Made by a program: the position numbers and the translations under genes
Shown here: in pieces, positions 11,165 through 21,554 of the stretch
Position numbering within the stretch: the first letter of the stretch is position 1
Layout of the letters: each line of letters opens with the position of its first letter
NCBI RefSeq assembly: GCF_003255815.1
Contig: NC_037680.1
Coordinates: 9,294,583 to 9,358,582 of the forward strand
Length of the DNA stretch: 64,000 nt
Reading direction: 5' to 3'
Source of the DNA: Theropithecus gelada
Taxonomy: Eukaryota > Chordata > Mammalia > Primates > Cercopithecidae
Notes under the pieces: generated by a model
Told to the model about the DNA's origin: nothing
The model's database searches: none
Seen by the model: only the letters and a program-made list of their open reading frames with translations

Positions 11165-12060
11165 GTTTTGGGCAATAATGAGGATTCAATGTTATCTTGG
11201 TGATGAATTTTACTCTTTGGTTTCTTCTTCCCAGGCAAAAGATTATCCTTAGTTCTGAATGTTTCTTCCCCAGGCAACAGGCTAGAAAGGTATTTTCTAA
11301 TCCTTCAAGACTCTGGTTGACTTCACATGAATTGGCTTGAGTTAGATAAACTCTACCAATAATCCTAGAACTCTTCTAGCCTACTTCCTTAAGTATAAAA
11401 AATACACATTTCTAAAAGCTTTTTTAATCCCTTATTTTCTACTGCATTCACATATTGCAAAGTAAATAAAATCAATAGAGTAAATATAGATTTCCAAAAT
11501 GCAATCTCTCTTGTCACCTGGCTTACCTACTCTTACTACTGTGCCTGTTATGTTTCTTTTGTTCTCAATTCTCAATGTCACATGCATTTCTCAGTCTTAC
11601 TTGGTGCTCTGAAAGCCTGACTCTCATGAATTGCATACACCAGCCCTCTTACTCTCTGACTTCCTGTTTTGTCAGGCAGGGTGGAAGTATAGAAAGCTTG
11701 TCTTGATGAGATTCTAGTAAGAGCCACATTTCTTTATGGCCAGAGCTCCTATTGGTTGGCCCCTCCCTCAGGCATCAGTTCTCACTGGACTCTGGTAACA
11801 TCATTTTTTCCCTAAGACTTCTGGCCTAAAGGTTAGAGTGGTTTCCAACTATTGCTAGACCCAGGGTCCCTCATTTCCCGGATGGTTTCTTTAGCCTCAT
11901 CCTCACCTCTGTACATAATAGCAGCATAGCTTCATTAACATCTCTGGTTAAATCCTTTCGTGTGAGGCATTTTTTTTTTTTTTTTTTTTTTTTGGCCAGG
12001 ACACTGGCTGATATCCCCCTATTACTATAGGTCTAATCTTTGTCTATATGGCATTACATA
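11163..12060. other. Unassigned sequence with a poly(T) run
   Basis: Nothing is recognised apart from a pure T run at about 11970-11993 followed by 'ggccagg'. The run could be the tail of an eroded antisense retroposon, but no body is visible. Confidence 0.45.
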
Positions 12061-12067
12061 ATTATTC

Positions 12068-12185
12068 TTGATGGCTGAGAAGGCAAAGACTGCCTCATTT
12101 TGCTAGTATCTTCAGTATCTACCACAAAGGCATGCCATTGGCATTTGATTGAGAATACTGATTGATTGCATGGGGAATGAACTGG
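12068..12185 (+). mobile_element. L2 3'-end fragment
   Basis: 'ggcaaagactgcctcatttt' then 'cttcagtatctaccacaaag' and 'gatt…tgattgattgcat' follow the L2 end (…GGGACTGTGTCT…ATCCCCAGC…GAATGAATGA) at low identity. Confidence 0.5.
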
Positions 12186-12549
12186 CCAGTCTTATTATAA
12201 AAGCTGCCTTTAAAATTCTCCCTCAAAACCATTTCCAAGCACACAGCCTGCTAATGGGCTAGTTATTTATACCTTTGATTTTTACTGTTATCAGTATGCT
12301 TGTTTTATAGCCAGAAAATGGTGAGATATTAACAGTCTATATCAATCCCAGACAACAAAAAATTACCTTGTTTCATATAGGTCAGCTTTTTAGAAGCTTC
12401 ATTTGTGAAAGATTGTATGGAAGGCTCATAGTTGGCAGGAATTTCTGATCTTCCTCTGCCTCTGACTACCCCCAAAAGTTCTTGCCTTCCTATCACTAAA
12501 ATTCAGAATTTTCCTTCTGGAATTTCATTCTTTCAGTAATTACTTATTC

Positions 12550-13230
12550 ACACATGAAACAAATCATTTATTGAGCACCTACCCCCTACTTTCTTCCAGA
12601 CTTTGCCCTCGAACTAGAATTATGGTGGTACAGAAAATGGATGTGTACAATAAATCAGTAAGTGAATGAATACATTAGGTAATTTAGGTTATAAATAAGA
12701 AGAAGAAAATAAAACAGAGCAACACAATCAAGAGATGGGGTGGGGAGACGTTCAAGAGAGTGGTCAAGGAAGGCCTTAGATCCTAATTGATCTGAGATTA
12801 AAATTATCAGAAAAAGCCATTATGAAAAGGTCTAGGGAGTGATCAGCAAATTATGGTGGCCCATAGACCAAGTCTAGCCCATCACCTATTGTGTAAATAA
12901 AGTTTTGTTGGAACAGAGAAATAGAGGCATGCTCATGTGTTTATGTATTGCCTATGGTTGCTCTTCTTCTGTGATGACAGAGTTGAGTAGTTGTGACAGA
13001 AACCTCATGGCCCCCAAGGTGAAACTATTTACTATCTGGCCTTTTGGAGTGAAAGTTTGTTGACCTTCGGCCTTGGGGAGGAACATTCCAAAGATAAAAA
13101 AGGGCTAACAAAGAGCTTTAAGGGAGGAACATGTTTAGAGGCCAATGTGACTGGGGTACAGTGTCAACCGGAAACAGTGCCCTTGGTGTGCATGGTCAAG
13201 ACTGTAATAAGCAGACGGCATTTTATTCTA
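12550..13230 (+). mobile_element. Ancient mammalian interspersed repeat (family not named), split by a hAT element
   Basis: 'tttattgagcacctac', 'gtggtcaaggaaggccttag' and, past the inserted element, 'gaggaacattccaaagat' and 'aggccaatgtgactggggta' form one ordered series. Related ordered phrases recur in this window at 20660-21344 and 53195-53470, so it is a dispersed repeat. I recall the type from mammalian genomes but cannot name it safely. Confidence 0.55.
12832..13068 (+). mobile_element. hAT-like non-autonomous DNA transposon (MER-class) remnant
   Basis: The block runs from about 'ctagggagtgatcagcaaat' to 'agtttgttgacctt'. Inside are 'gtaaataaagttttgttgga' and 'gagttgagtagttgtgacag', which I recognise from a common mammalian hAT-type MER element with ends related to CAGGGGTC. 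Flanking sequence on both sides belongs to an older repeat, so it is a nested insertion. The exact family name is uncertain. Confidence 0.65.
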
Positions 13231-13403
13231 CACGGTGAGTGAAGGCATTTTTTGGCCTTTGTTTCAAGAGTAACATAATCTATATTTGCTGTTGGGATGC
13301 TCAACACATTTGAGGAGATGTGTTTTCATAGATAGCTTTTTTATCTCATTTCTTTGTAACAGATAGGTAACTAGACAAATTATTAGTCTTATTTTAGAAG
13401 TTT

Positions 13404-13717
13404 AAAAAAAAAAAAAAACTAAGAAAGTTTAAGTGACTGGCCAAAGATAAACAAAAAACAGGTGGCTGAACTGGGACCTACTCAAACCCCAGAGGCTGGC
13501 TACTACTTGAAAAATGAGAAATGTTTGACTCCCAGTTGACAGTTTTCAGTGCACCAGCCTACACAGCTCCATTGCTCTCAGATAAAGCAATGAGGGAATA
13601 GAAAGACAGTGTATTCCCTGAATGCATCTTGTATGTATTTAGTGATGACGGAAATTCCACTATTAGAGGGTCAACCATTAGGCAGCTCTACCTAGGTTTT
13701 GGAATAATTGCTCCTAT
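13404..13717. repeat. Local duplication, copy A (likely the source)
   Basis: A 314-bp segment starting with a 15-base A run recurs in direct orientation at 15349-15660. About 8 substitutions and one 3-bp indel separate the copies, roughly 97% identity by eye. Copy A continues smoothly into 'taactttgtccatttaggta', whereas copy B breaks off into scrambled sequence, which suggests A is ancestral. Confidence 0.93.
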
Positions 13718-13904
13718 TAACTTTGTCCATTTAGGTACTAACTTTTTTGAAAAACAACTTAAAAAGTATACTACATACAAATAAAAATGAAGCAGACATG
13801 ATTGTAACCCTTCTGCCCTGAATATACCCTCAATGCAGACAGATTTTTTTTGGAAAATTTCAGTTTGATGACGCCTCCAGCATTCCTAGCTAATGTGTGA
13901 CAGG

Positions 13905-14012
13905 GACCCTTGAGAATGGGGACCACTTCCTACCTTTCCTAGTACATGAGTGCTTGACTCAATGCTGGGCATTCCTCAGATGCTGAGGTGATGGTTTTGA
14001 AGTAAATGAATG
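13905..14012 (+). mobile_element. L2 3'-end fragment
   Basis: 'cttgagaatggggaccactt' then 'gtacatgagtgcttgactca' and 'agtaaatgaatg' follow the L2 3' end order. Confidence 0.5.
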
Positions 14013-14019
14013 TCTTAGT

Positions 14020-15135
14020 TACAAATAATTCCAGATCAGGTACCAAAATAGAATATTTTTGACTCTGACCTGTAGGCACATGTAAGTAAAACTATGTGAT
14101 GGAATTGAAAATGCCCACACGACACTCTCTTCTCTTTACTCTTCGACCCTATAACCTGCCAGCACCATCCCAGGTGGGGAAAGTAGGATTTGGCAGATCC
14201 TATTACTCCAGCATTGAAGTGAGAGGGAGCAGAAGGGTGAAGGGAACCTTCTGTTCAGGTTTGCCCCCTTCTCCTGCCATTGCTTTCCTCTGTCTCGCTC
14301 ATCTGTAATCCTAATTTAACTCCTGCCAGGCCCCTCTGGATGTCCCATCCTCAAAGTCATAGACTACAAAAGCCCATGGCAGCTCCTCCATGGTTGGTTC
14401 TACCTTAATCTTCAGCTGGACAGCAGCAACAGCAACTGGAGGAAAGAGGGAAGGACTGAGAACCATGACAGGATCCTAGCCAGGACCGCTGTGGACGAGT
14501 TAAAGAAGAAACAGTAAAGAAGGCTTTGACAGGAGAAATTCCCTGTTCTTGACACAATGCTGAACATCCATCAATGGAATCAGCTTTTTTTTTTTTCCTC
14601 TAAAATAAGAGACATGATGATGCTCAGGTCAGGTCCTGCAGCCACTGCAGAGGACCCTCGAGAGCCACCATATCTACTACAGTAGCCAGTAACCGCATGC
14701 AGCTATCAGGTGCCTCAAACATGCCAGTGCAATATGCTTGACATGGTAATATTTGGGATATATCAAATTAAACAAAATATATCATTAAAATTAATTCCAC
14801 CTGCCTATTGTTACTTTTTAAAAAATGAGGTTATTAGAATATCTGAAATTACCTATTACATTTGTACAGTACCAGTGTCAAGGAAAAAAAAATAAAGCCA
14901 AAGATCCAGAAAGATGAAGAGATGAGATGTTAACAGAAGGGTAAGAATAAGTCTTCGCTCATGTTCTCAATTTGAACATAGCTAACACTCCACACATCAA
15001 CCGTTTTCTTTTTCAAAGAGAATACTCTATTAACTAGCTGCCATCCTCTGAAAGCTCACGTCAGTGAATGTTACTACCATTCCAAACCAAAACTTACTTT
15101 TAATTGGTATCAAATGGTTGTTTTGCTTTGTTAAA
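14020..15135. other. Unassigned sequence, moderately GC-rich at 14100-14700
   Basis: No gene or known repeat is recognised. The stretch 14100-14480 has more C and G than its neighbours, and a 70-codon frame (14096-14308) without recognisable domains. A short T run lies at about 14586-14597. Confidence 0.45.
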
Positions 15136-15139
15136 TACT

Positions 15140-15245
15140 ATAATGGCTTTCCAAGTGGAGACTATGCCTATTACTTTTTGCTATCCATCATAGTGTCTAC
15201 CAAAATGATGATGAACATAAGCACTCAATAAATATTGATTATCTG
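15140..15245 (+). mobile_element. L2 3'-end fragment
   Basis: 'gtggagactatgcctattac' and 'agcactcaataaatattgat' match the terminal part of L2. Confidence 0.6.
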
Positions 15246-15290
15246 ATTAACTAAAATAACATAAATAATAGACTTTTAAAACAGTTCGTG

Positions 15291-15316
15291 GTGTGTGTGT
15301 GTGTGTGTGTGTGTGT
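15291..15316. repeat. (GT)n microsatellite
   Basis: Thirteen uninterrupted GT units, about 32 bp upstream of duplication copy B. Confidence 0.95.
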
Positions 15317-15348
15317 TCACGCATGCCACTGTAAGCCACAGTGAAGTG

Positions 15349-15737
15349 AAAAAAAAAAAAAAAACTAAGAAAGTTTAAGTGACTGGCCAAAGATAAACAA
15401 AAAACAGGTAGCTGAACTGGGACCTGCTCAAACCCCAGAGGCTGGCTACTACTTGAAAAATGAGAAATGTTTGACTCTCAATTGACAGTTTTCAGTGTAC
15501 CAGCCTACACAGCTCCATTGCTCTCAGATAAAGCAATGAGGGAGTAGAAAGACAGTGTATTCCCTGAATGCATCTTGTATGTATTTAGTGATGATGGAAA
15601 TTCCACTATTAGGTCAACCATTAGGCAGCTCTACCTAGGTTATGGAATAATTGCTCCTATCAACAAAGTTAATAGGAGCAATTTGTTAATTAACTTTGTT
15701 AATAGGAGCAATTTATCTCAAACTCCTGGGCTCAAGG
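15349..15737. repeat. Local duplication, copy B, with rearranged 3' junction
   Basis: 15349-15660 copies 13404-13717. The homology stops at 'ctcctat'. The following 55 bp are built from pieces of the same locus. An inverted 21-bp copy of 13707-13727 lies at 15663-15683. A 17-bp direct repeat of part of it (gttaataggagcaattt) occurs at 15668-15684 and 15698-15714. An inverted pair acaaagttaa/ttaactttgt lies at 15663-15672 and 15690-15699. A 22-bp Alu-type piece (15716-15737) follows. No target-site duplication is seen. The pattern suggests replication template switching. Confidence 0.9.
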
Positions 15738-15739
15738 AG

Positions 15740-16190
15740 CATTAAGTTACTACACACGATTCCCTCCTCCCAGCTATTATTACTAGGGAAATATTTACTA
15801 GTGTTACAGTCGTATTCTTGATGAGGAATCCATATTCAGTTTCTTTTCCAAGCCAAGTAAACCTGTTCCCACTGAAAGTGGTTTCCTCTCCCTTCCCACT
15901 CCAAAACTGTATAGTGAAAAAAAAAAAGATTAATTCCATAGACATAATGCTTCTGCCAAAGACAATGGTGACAAGTGCTTGGATTAAAGACTCAAAGTAT
16001 TATCAGACCATGTACCTGTGCCTCTTACAAAGAATCCAAACTAGAATAAGGCAGTAAGGCTTTGAAACAAAGAGCAAAGAACATAGATCATACAGTACAG
16101 CGGACACCAAACAGCAATACCTCTTTCTTAGGCACAGGATTGTCGAGAAGGAACTAAAGACCAAGAGCACAAGCCAAAGTATGTAGAGAC
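15740..16190. other. Unassigned sequence
   Basis: No known repeat or gene is recognised. Short frames at 15742-15945 (−) and 15818-16057 (+) overlap and neither has coding features. Confidence 0.45.
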
Positions 16191-16194
16191 ACTA

Positions 16195-16290
16195 TTTACT
16201 GAGTGCAGGAGCCAAGCACTTTGCAAATGTTATCTATAATTTTGGTATTTTATTCCTGTTTTACAAATCAAGAAAATAAAACTCAGATAA
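16195..16290 (-). mobile_element. MIR SINE fragment, antisense
   Basis: 'tttactgagtgcaggagcca', 'gcactttgcaaatgttatct' and 'ttttacaaatcaagaaaata' match the antisense MIR order (size/weight: about 95 bp, diverged). Confidence 0.65.
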
Positions 16291-16299
16291 CCCAACTCA

Positions 16300-17020
16300 T
16301 CAAAGTTCTATATATAATTTGTAGTCCTCTCAGGATTGAAAATCAAATATGTTTATAGCCAGTTTGTATAATTCCTTCCTTCTTATATATGTTTTTAGTA
16401 TATGATTATTTACAGTAATTTGTTTATCAATTTCAATTCAGAGTGTTCATTATCAAAAATTAATTGTTTCAAGAAGTCTAAAATTAAAGATCCTTTCAGA
16501 AATTGTTATGTTTAGTATCCAGACCATTTGAATTGGTGTTGTGATAAATGTACTAGGGAAACACAGATGAGGTGCTTCCTATATGGAATCAGTCTTCGTG
16601 GGCTTAATTTTGTATGGACTACACGCTGTATACGGCTGCACATGATGCATGTACGTGATTCAACACTGTTGCCCAGGAAAACCATAGCGTCTTAAAAGAA
16701 AATGGAATCATGGGTGGTTTTCTATCCTTGGGCATTAGCCAAGCCTATTTTTCTTTGTTTTATAAACTGGATATCTGGTCTATGTAACCCCAAAACCATA
16801 TATTTGTGAGACCAGAGCTGTGAACTTTTTCATTTCAGTTTTGTGACAGGCACTCAGTTTTTCATCTTGGAATGCTTATGACAGACAAAAACAAACAAGC
16901 AAACAAAAACAAACAAATGAAAAACACATAAAGTGTGGAGGTGAAAGTCAGAGCAGGAGGAGGTTGTAGAGATACAAAGATGAGAACAAAGGCATTGATA
17001 CTGCCTGTGTCTTTTTTTTA
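16300..17020. other. Unassigned AT-rich sequence
   Basis: No repeat or gene is recognised. An A/C-rich stretch (about 16885-16927) with aaacaaac units is simple sequence. Confidence 0.45.
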
Positions 17021-17033
17021 TTATTATTATAAT

Positions 17034-17340
17034 TGTGTGTGTGTGTGTGTGTGTGGTGTGTTTGTGTGTGTGTGACAGTGTCTCACCCTGTTGCCCAGGC
17101 TGGAGTGCAGTGATGAAATCACAGCTCACTGCAGTCTCAAACTCCTGGGCTCAAGGGATCCTCCCATCTCAGCATCCTGAGCAGCTGGAACGACAGGCAC
17201 ATTCCACCATGCCCAGCTAGTTTTTAAAAATTTTTTGTAGAGATGAGGTCTTGCCATGTGAACTCCTGGGTGAAAGCAATCCTTCCACCTTGGCCTCCCA
17301 AAGTTCTGGACTTACAGGCATGAACCACCATGCCTAGCCT
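17034..17340 (-). mobile_element. AluJ-type SINE, antisense, with (GT)n grown in its tail
   Basis: The body (17075-17340) reads 'gacagtgtctcaccctgttg' to 'accatgcctagcct' with many old-type differences ('cactgcagtctcaaactcct'). About 17 bp are deleted near 17262 ('ccatgtgaactcctgggtga'). The poly-A tail has become a GT microsatellite at 17034-17073. Flanking ttataatt at 17027-17034 and 17343-17350 is a likely target-site duplication. Confidence 0.88.
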
Positions 17341-17394
17341 AGTTATAATTCTTGAGTGAAACATTCACACTATAATTTTGAGAAAAACTGAAGC

Positions 17395-17930
17395 TTTTAA
17401 AATACAGCAAACCAAAGTCTTAGGACTTTCTAACTTCTAATTTCCCTCTGCTCAAACCATAGGTTCTTGCAAACAACGATTCTGCAGATTGTGTACATTT
17501 ACATGTTTCTCTATAAAATACTTAAAAATTAAAAGTAGGTGCTGCCTCTAGGCAAGAGGCATCCTTTGATATTTCTCCCTGACAGAGGCTTTCATTTTAT
17601 TTTAAACAGATCTGACTTCAGGTTGGAAACTCGCATAGAGAAAAAGGCAACCCAGGGCAAAGCCGAGCAGTGCCCTGAACCGTTCCTGCTGGAGATGGAA
17701 TTACAGAGCAGAGATACAAGGTCTTCGGACAGCCTCTCCTATTGAGAGCGTTTGTTCTTGAAAACCTGGCCCGAGGAAAATGGAAAATATGAATTACTCA
17801 TGTGAGTCCAAAAAAGAAATTGTATCTTTTCTACTGTATTGTAGAGAGAGCACATGGATGACGTTTCATCGATTGTTTAAACTCTAGTGTTAATAAGCTC
17901 CTCTGCTCAGCAGAGAGAATGTGAAGGTGA
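17395..17930 (+). other. Unique sequence with one weak exon-like interval (17610-17720)
   Basis: A pyrimidine-rich 'ttcattttattttaaacag' precedes 17610 like a splice acceptor, and 'atacaag|gtcttc' at 17720/17721 could be a weak donor. The 111-bp interval between is open in one frame and GC-richer than its surroundings. No homology is recognised and no neighbouring exons are seen. Chance is the more likely explanation; a non-coding RNA exon is possible. Confidence 0.2.
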
Positions 17931-17934
17931 GCAG

Positions 17935-18235
17935 GAGGAAGCTGGAAAGCTGGGGTTGGTGGGTAGTGGTGGTGGGGTGAGGGGTGATAATGGTGACATG
18001 AGGGGTGAGGGTGGTGGGGTGAGTGGTGGTATTGGTGAGGTGATGGTGATGGCAGTGGCAGGTTTGAAAGTCGGGATGAGAGTGGAATTGGAATTGGAAG
18101 TTACTGTCATGGTGGAAAGGATGGTGGTTGAGAGGGTGATGCTGATGGTGAGGTTGTGGCGGTGGAGATGGTGGAGGTGACAGTGGTGGTAAATGTGGTA
18201 GAAGCAACTACTTGGGCAGTAGTGCTGGTGGCAAA
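17935..18235 (+). repeat. G-rich imperfect (GGT/GAT)n tract
   Basis: About 300 bp in which the + strand is almost free of C and rich in tgg, tga and gtg triplets, with short interruptions. Several GGG/GGGG runs fall close together at 17952-17984 and 18002-18019. His/Pro/Ser/Thr-rich or Gly/Val-rich frames on either strand are products of the triplet composition, not genes. Confidence 0.85.
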
Positions 18236-18239
18236 GAAG

Positions 18240-19135
18240 GTATGGAGCAAAAAATGTGTACAGAAATGGGGCAGTGAAGATGCTAAATAAACACATAGAC
18301 TCTTCTCTAGTCTTTCATTCCCAGACATATCTCCTCCCTCATCATATTAATTTAAGCTTTCTAAAATGTTGTCATTCATTGACTAAGCTGCATCATTTGC
18401 AGAATTTCTGTCGCCCGCCCCTACTCCAATCTATTGAAATCTCAATATGAGGTGCTGTTCCATTGTTGCTGTTTTTATTGGGAGGAGAAGCTGAGAATCT
18501 CACATCTTTTCCTAGTCTGTGAAAGTTTACTCCAGGCTGCAGAGCATTTGATTGTTTTCTTCCCTGCTGGTTCTGCCTTACAAGAAATCTCTGGGAAAAA
18601 AATGCATCTAAAGGAGAGACCCAAAGATGAGAAAGGCATAACAGGTGGTGACAATCATTTTGGCTGTAAAATATTATCTCTTCTATTTTTAACATGGTGC
18701 CCTTTCTGTTGGGCCTCTATGTTATCAAAAGAGTCTTCTGGGAGAAACCACAGGGCTGGTTTCATTGATAAATAAAGATTAGATCAATTATGTGCATAAA
18801 CTGCTCTGGCAAGCTTGAGGAATGCTAGCAGAGGAGCCTTAGAGGAAAACCCAAGGTGAGGACCCTTCTCTGTGTCACATCATTATCCAGGCACTTTGCA
18901 TGCAGAGTCCCAAAGTGGGTATCAGCAGGGAATAAAGAAAATAACACCAATATAGTAATATAAAACTAACATCGATCTGCACACACATCAGGCACTGTTG
19001 GAAAAAGAAGACTTGGAAGTACTAATATTGCTGGAAAATGTGCCTTTTGATTTAGTCCCTTAAGTACAAAAGAAGGCTTAAATTATTCCAGACTTAACCA
19101 AGTGGCATTAAAATATCTTACTGTATGAGGATCTA
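18240..19135. other. Unassigned sequence
   Basis: No repeat or gene is recognised. Overlapping short frames on both strands (18393-18695 −, 18434-18775 +) show no domain-like content. Confidence 0.45.
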
Positions 19136-19138
19136 AGT

Positions 19139-19305
19139 CAGTGGCTTGCAAATTTGGCCCAAGACTTATTTATTAAAAATGCTCATTCTTGGGCATCACT
19201 CTCACAATTTCTGATTCAAAATTATAAACCTATGATGGCACTTGGAAATCTTTGTTTTACATTTAAACTTCTCTAGGAGGTGCTTGTTCAGACTACCAAG
19301 ACTTA
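19139..19305 (+). mobile_element. MER5-type (hAT) DNA transposon remnant
   Basis: Begins 'cagtggcttgcaaatttggc' and runs through 'gggcatcactctcacaattt', 'ctgattcaaaattataaacc' and 'ctaggaggtgcttgttcaga', in the order expected for MER5A. Confidence 0.6.
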
Positions 19306-19309
19306 GCAA

Positions 19310-19770
19310 GCTTTGATCTGTGCATCAGAATTCAGAAAGAGCTGATGTAGGCGTTTTGTCCACAATGATAAATGTATCTGTCATCAGTAGCTATTACTGT
19401 AGCTAGAAATCACTCTTCATATTTATGATAATAAAGTAAACCAAGATTTCAGATCGAGAAGTGAAACAGGTGGAAAAATATTTAAGTCTTGATAACTCGA
19501 GAAACAAAGGCACATTATTTCTCAAAATATGGAAGAGGAAACGGCGCTGGATTTTAGGGCACCTTCCCAAGATCCTTGAGTCTGAACTGTCAAAATCTCA
19601 TTTAGTTGGAAATGTCTAGTGATCATTGAGAGATATGGGAGTCACACTCCAAAAAGAAGCTGGGGCTGGATATACAATTGGATTTTTTAGTATAGGCCTT
19701 TGGGGTCTAAGGGGAAGTTCAAAAAGCACAAATTCAGATATTCAGGGAGAAAAGAACAGCTTGTCTTATA
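19310..19770. other. Unassigned sequence between two MER5-like remnants
   Basis: No repeat or gene is recognised. Confidence 0.4.
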
Positions 19771-19771
19771 G

Positions 19772-19900
19772 CAGTGGTTCTCTGAGTGTGGCACTCAGAG
19801 TAGCAGCATCTGCATCACCTGGGGATTTCTTAGAAATGCAGATTCTCAGGCCCTACTCCAGATCCACTGAATAGACTGAGTGGGTTTTCACAAGCCTTAT
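19772..19900 (+). mobile_element. MER5-type (hAT) DNA transposon remnant
   Basis: Begins 'cagtggttctctgagtgtgg', then 'catcacctggggatttctta', 'gaaatgcagattctcaggcc' and 'ccactgaatagactgagtgg', the MER5A/B order. Confidence 0.8.
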
Positions 19901-19909
19901 GCAGGTAGA

Positions 19910-20655
19910 GTCGCTGCATTCAACTGAGATGAGACCACCTCCAACTTAGAGGACTGGGTATCTCTGCCTCCGGGGTGATTCAATTTCTTCATTCACTGTT
20001 TCTCAATTGGCTTCCTCTCAGAAGTTCCAAATTTGCATAATTAACTGACCCTTTCACACGATTGTCGCACAGAAAGGGACAATAAAAATCACAATCTTTT
20101 TAAAGACTCCACTTACTGCAAAACAAAGAGCTGCTCATGGTGTCAAAGAGACAGTTTTCCAGCATTGACTACTTTTATCACAGCTTCAAAAATATGAGAG
20201 TTAAATTTCAGTGTCAGGCTAACCTGCAGAAGATGCCTGAGCATTATTGATCAAAGGGTGGGTGAACAGACAATAGAAAGAAACCAAATAAATAAAAAGG
20301 AGAAAATTGATAATGAGGACAGTCAGGTGGGTTATCTTCTAAATGGCCTTCTCACACTGAGGAGTGAACATAGTTCTTGCTAATCTCTCAGAGTCCAGAG
20401 TGATCAACTTGTCTTAAAACCTAGCCAATCTAGGACACAAAATTTCTTTCCACTTCAACATTAATGTGAGCCAAATTATTTCAATTATTAATATTATTGA
20501 ACATCTACTAGTCCCAAGCACTGTGATCGACATAAATAAAAATTTAAGAAGAATAAAAAACATAACTCCTGTTATCACACATCTAGGTAAGTTTACTCCA
20601 TTATTTAATTAATCATAAAAAAGGCATTAATTCGAAAAGCAATCTTTTACACACC
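19910..20655. other. Unassigned sequence
   Basis: No gene or confident repeat. 'acatctactagtcccaagcactg' near 20500-20522 weakly resembles antisense MIR. Confidence 0.4.
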
Positions 20656-20659
20656 TCAA

Positions 20660-21344
20660 GACACTGTAAATTATAGGGGTAATACACACAATATAAATAA
20701 ATAAGCATATAAAAAAGACAATTTTATGTAGTGCTTGTGTGATCTGATGAAAACAGAATAGCATGAAAGGGAGAAACTAGGGGTGGGGAGTGGAAAGCAT
20801 TTTTTTTTTTTTTTTTTTTTTTTTTGAGACGGAGTCTTGCTCTGCCGCCCAGGCTGGAGTACAGTGGCCGGATCTCAGCTCACTGCAAGCTCCGCCTCCC
20901 GGGTTCACGCCATTCTCCTGCCTCAGCCTCCCGAGTAGCTGGGACTACAGGCGCCTGCCACCTCGCCCGGCTAGTTTTTTGTATTTTTAGTAGAGACGGG
21001 GTTTCACCGTGTTAGCCAGGGTGGTCTCGATCTCCTGACCTCGTGATCCGCCCATCTCGGCCTCCCAAAGTGCTGGGATTACAGGCTTGAGCCACCGCGC
21101 CCGGCCCTGAAAGCATTTTATTTGGTGGTCACACAAGTCCTCCTTGAGGAGCAGATACTTGATTTGGGGGATGTGCGCTTTCCAGGAAGAGGAAAGAGCA
21201 AGTACAAGGGTCCCAGGTAGGGAATGAGTTTGTCTTGTTTTAGGACTGGAAAGGAGGCTCATGACGCTGCAGCCTTGTGGCAAGGTGATGATAAGTCCAC
21301 AGAGAAGTGCAGAGACCAGGTCATCTAGGCCCTGTAGGCCATGG
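20660..21344 (+). mobile_element. Ancient interspersed repeat (same family as 12550-13230), split by an AluY
   Basis: After the AluY the series 'ccaggaagaggaaagagcaa', 'gactggaaaggaggctcatg', 'gaccaggtcatctaggccct' and 'gtaggccatgg' matches the later part of the old repeat. The AT-rich segment before the Alu fits the earlier part. Confidence 0.5.
20801..21107 (-). mobile_element. AluY, Old World monkey type, antisense, nearly intact
   Basis: The T-run (20800-20825) is followed by a nearly undecayed AluY with 'ggccggatctcagctcactg', 'cacctcgcccggctag' and 'aggcttgagccaccgcgcc'. The last three differ from human AluY and are what I associate with cercopithecid AluY subfamilies. Flanking gaaagcatttt (20793-20803 and 21109-21119) is the target-site duplication. 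This is the best marker of the host lineage in the window. Confidence 0.95.
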
Positions 21345-21361
21345 TAAAACGTTTTATTTTT

Positions 21362-21460
21362 TATTTTTATTTTTTAATTTATTTATTATTATTATACTTT
21401 AAGTTGTAGGGTACATGTGCATAACGTGCAGGTTTGTTACATATGTATACTTGTGCCATG
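21362..21460 (-). mobile_element. L1 (L1PA-like) 3' end, about 100 bp, antisense
   Basis: A T-rich tail is followed by 'atactttaagttgtagggta', 'catgtgcataacgtgcaggt' and 'ttgttacatatgtatacttg', the reverse complement of the last bases of a primate L1. A perfect 17-bp target-site duplication, taaaacgttttattttt, flanks it at 21345-21361 and 21461-21477. Confidence 0.93.
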
Positions 21461-21554
21461 TAAAACGTTTTATTTTTATGTCAAGTGCTATTGAAATCTC
21501 CAAGGGGCATTAAGAAAAAAAAAATTGTTAGATTCTAAAAAGCTCAGTTTGTGT

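Noticed and set aside
13404..13717. The 13.4/15.3-kb repeat as a retroposed transcript
   Set aside because: The A run is at the 5' end in the orientation of both copies, no flanking target-site duplication is present, and the 3' junction is scrambled. A DNA-level event fits better.
15663..15714. CRISPR-like short repeats
   Set aside because: The repeats are two direct and one inverted piece of a local rearrangement; there is no regular spacing and the DNA is from a primate.
17887..18328. His/Pro/Thr-rich and Gly/Val/Met-rich frames on both strands
   Set aside because: They arise from the GGT/GAT-type triplet composition, which keeps all frames open. No start context or homology supports them.
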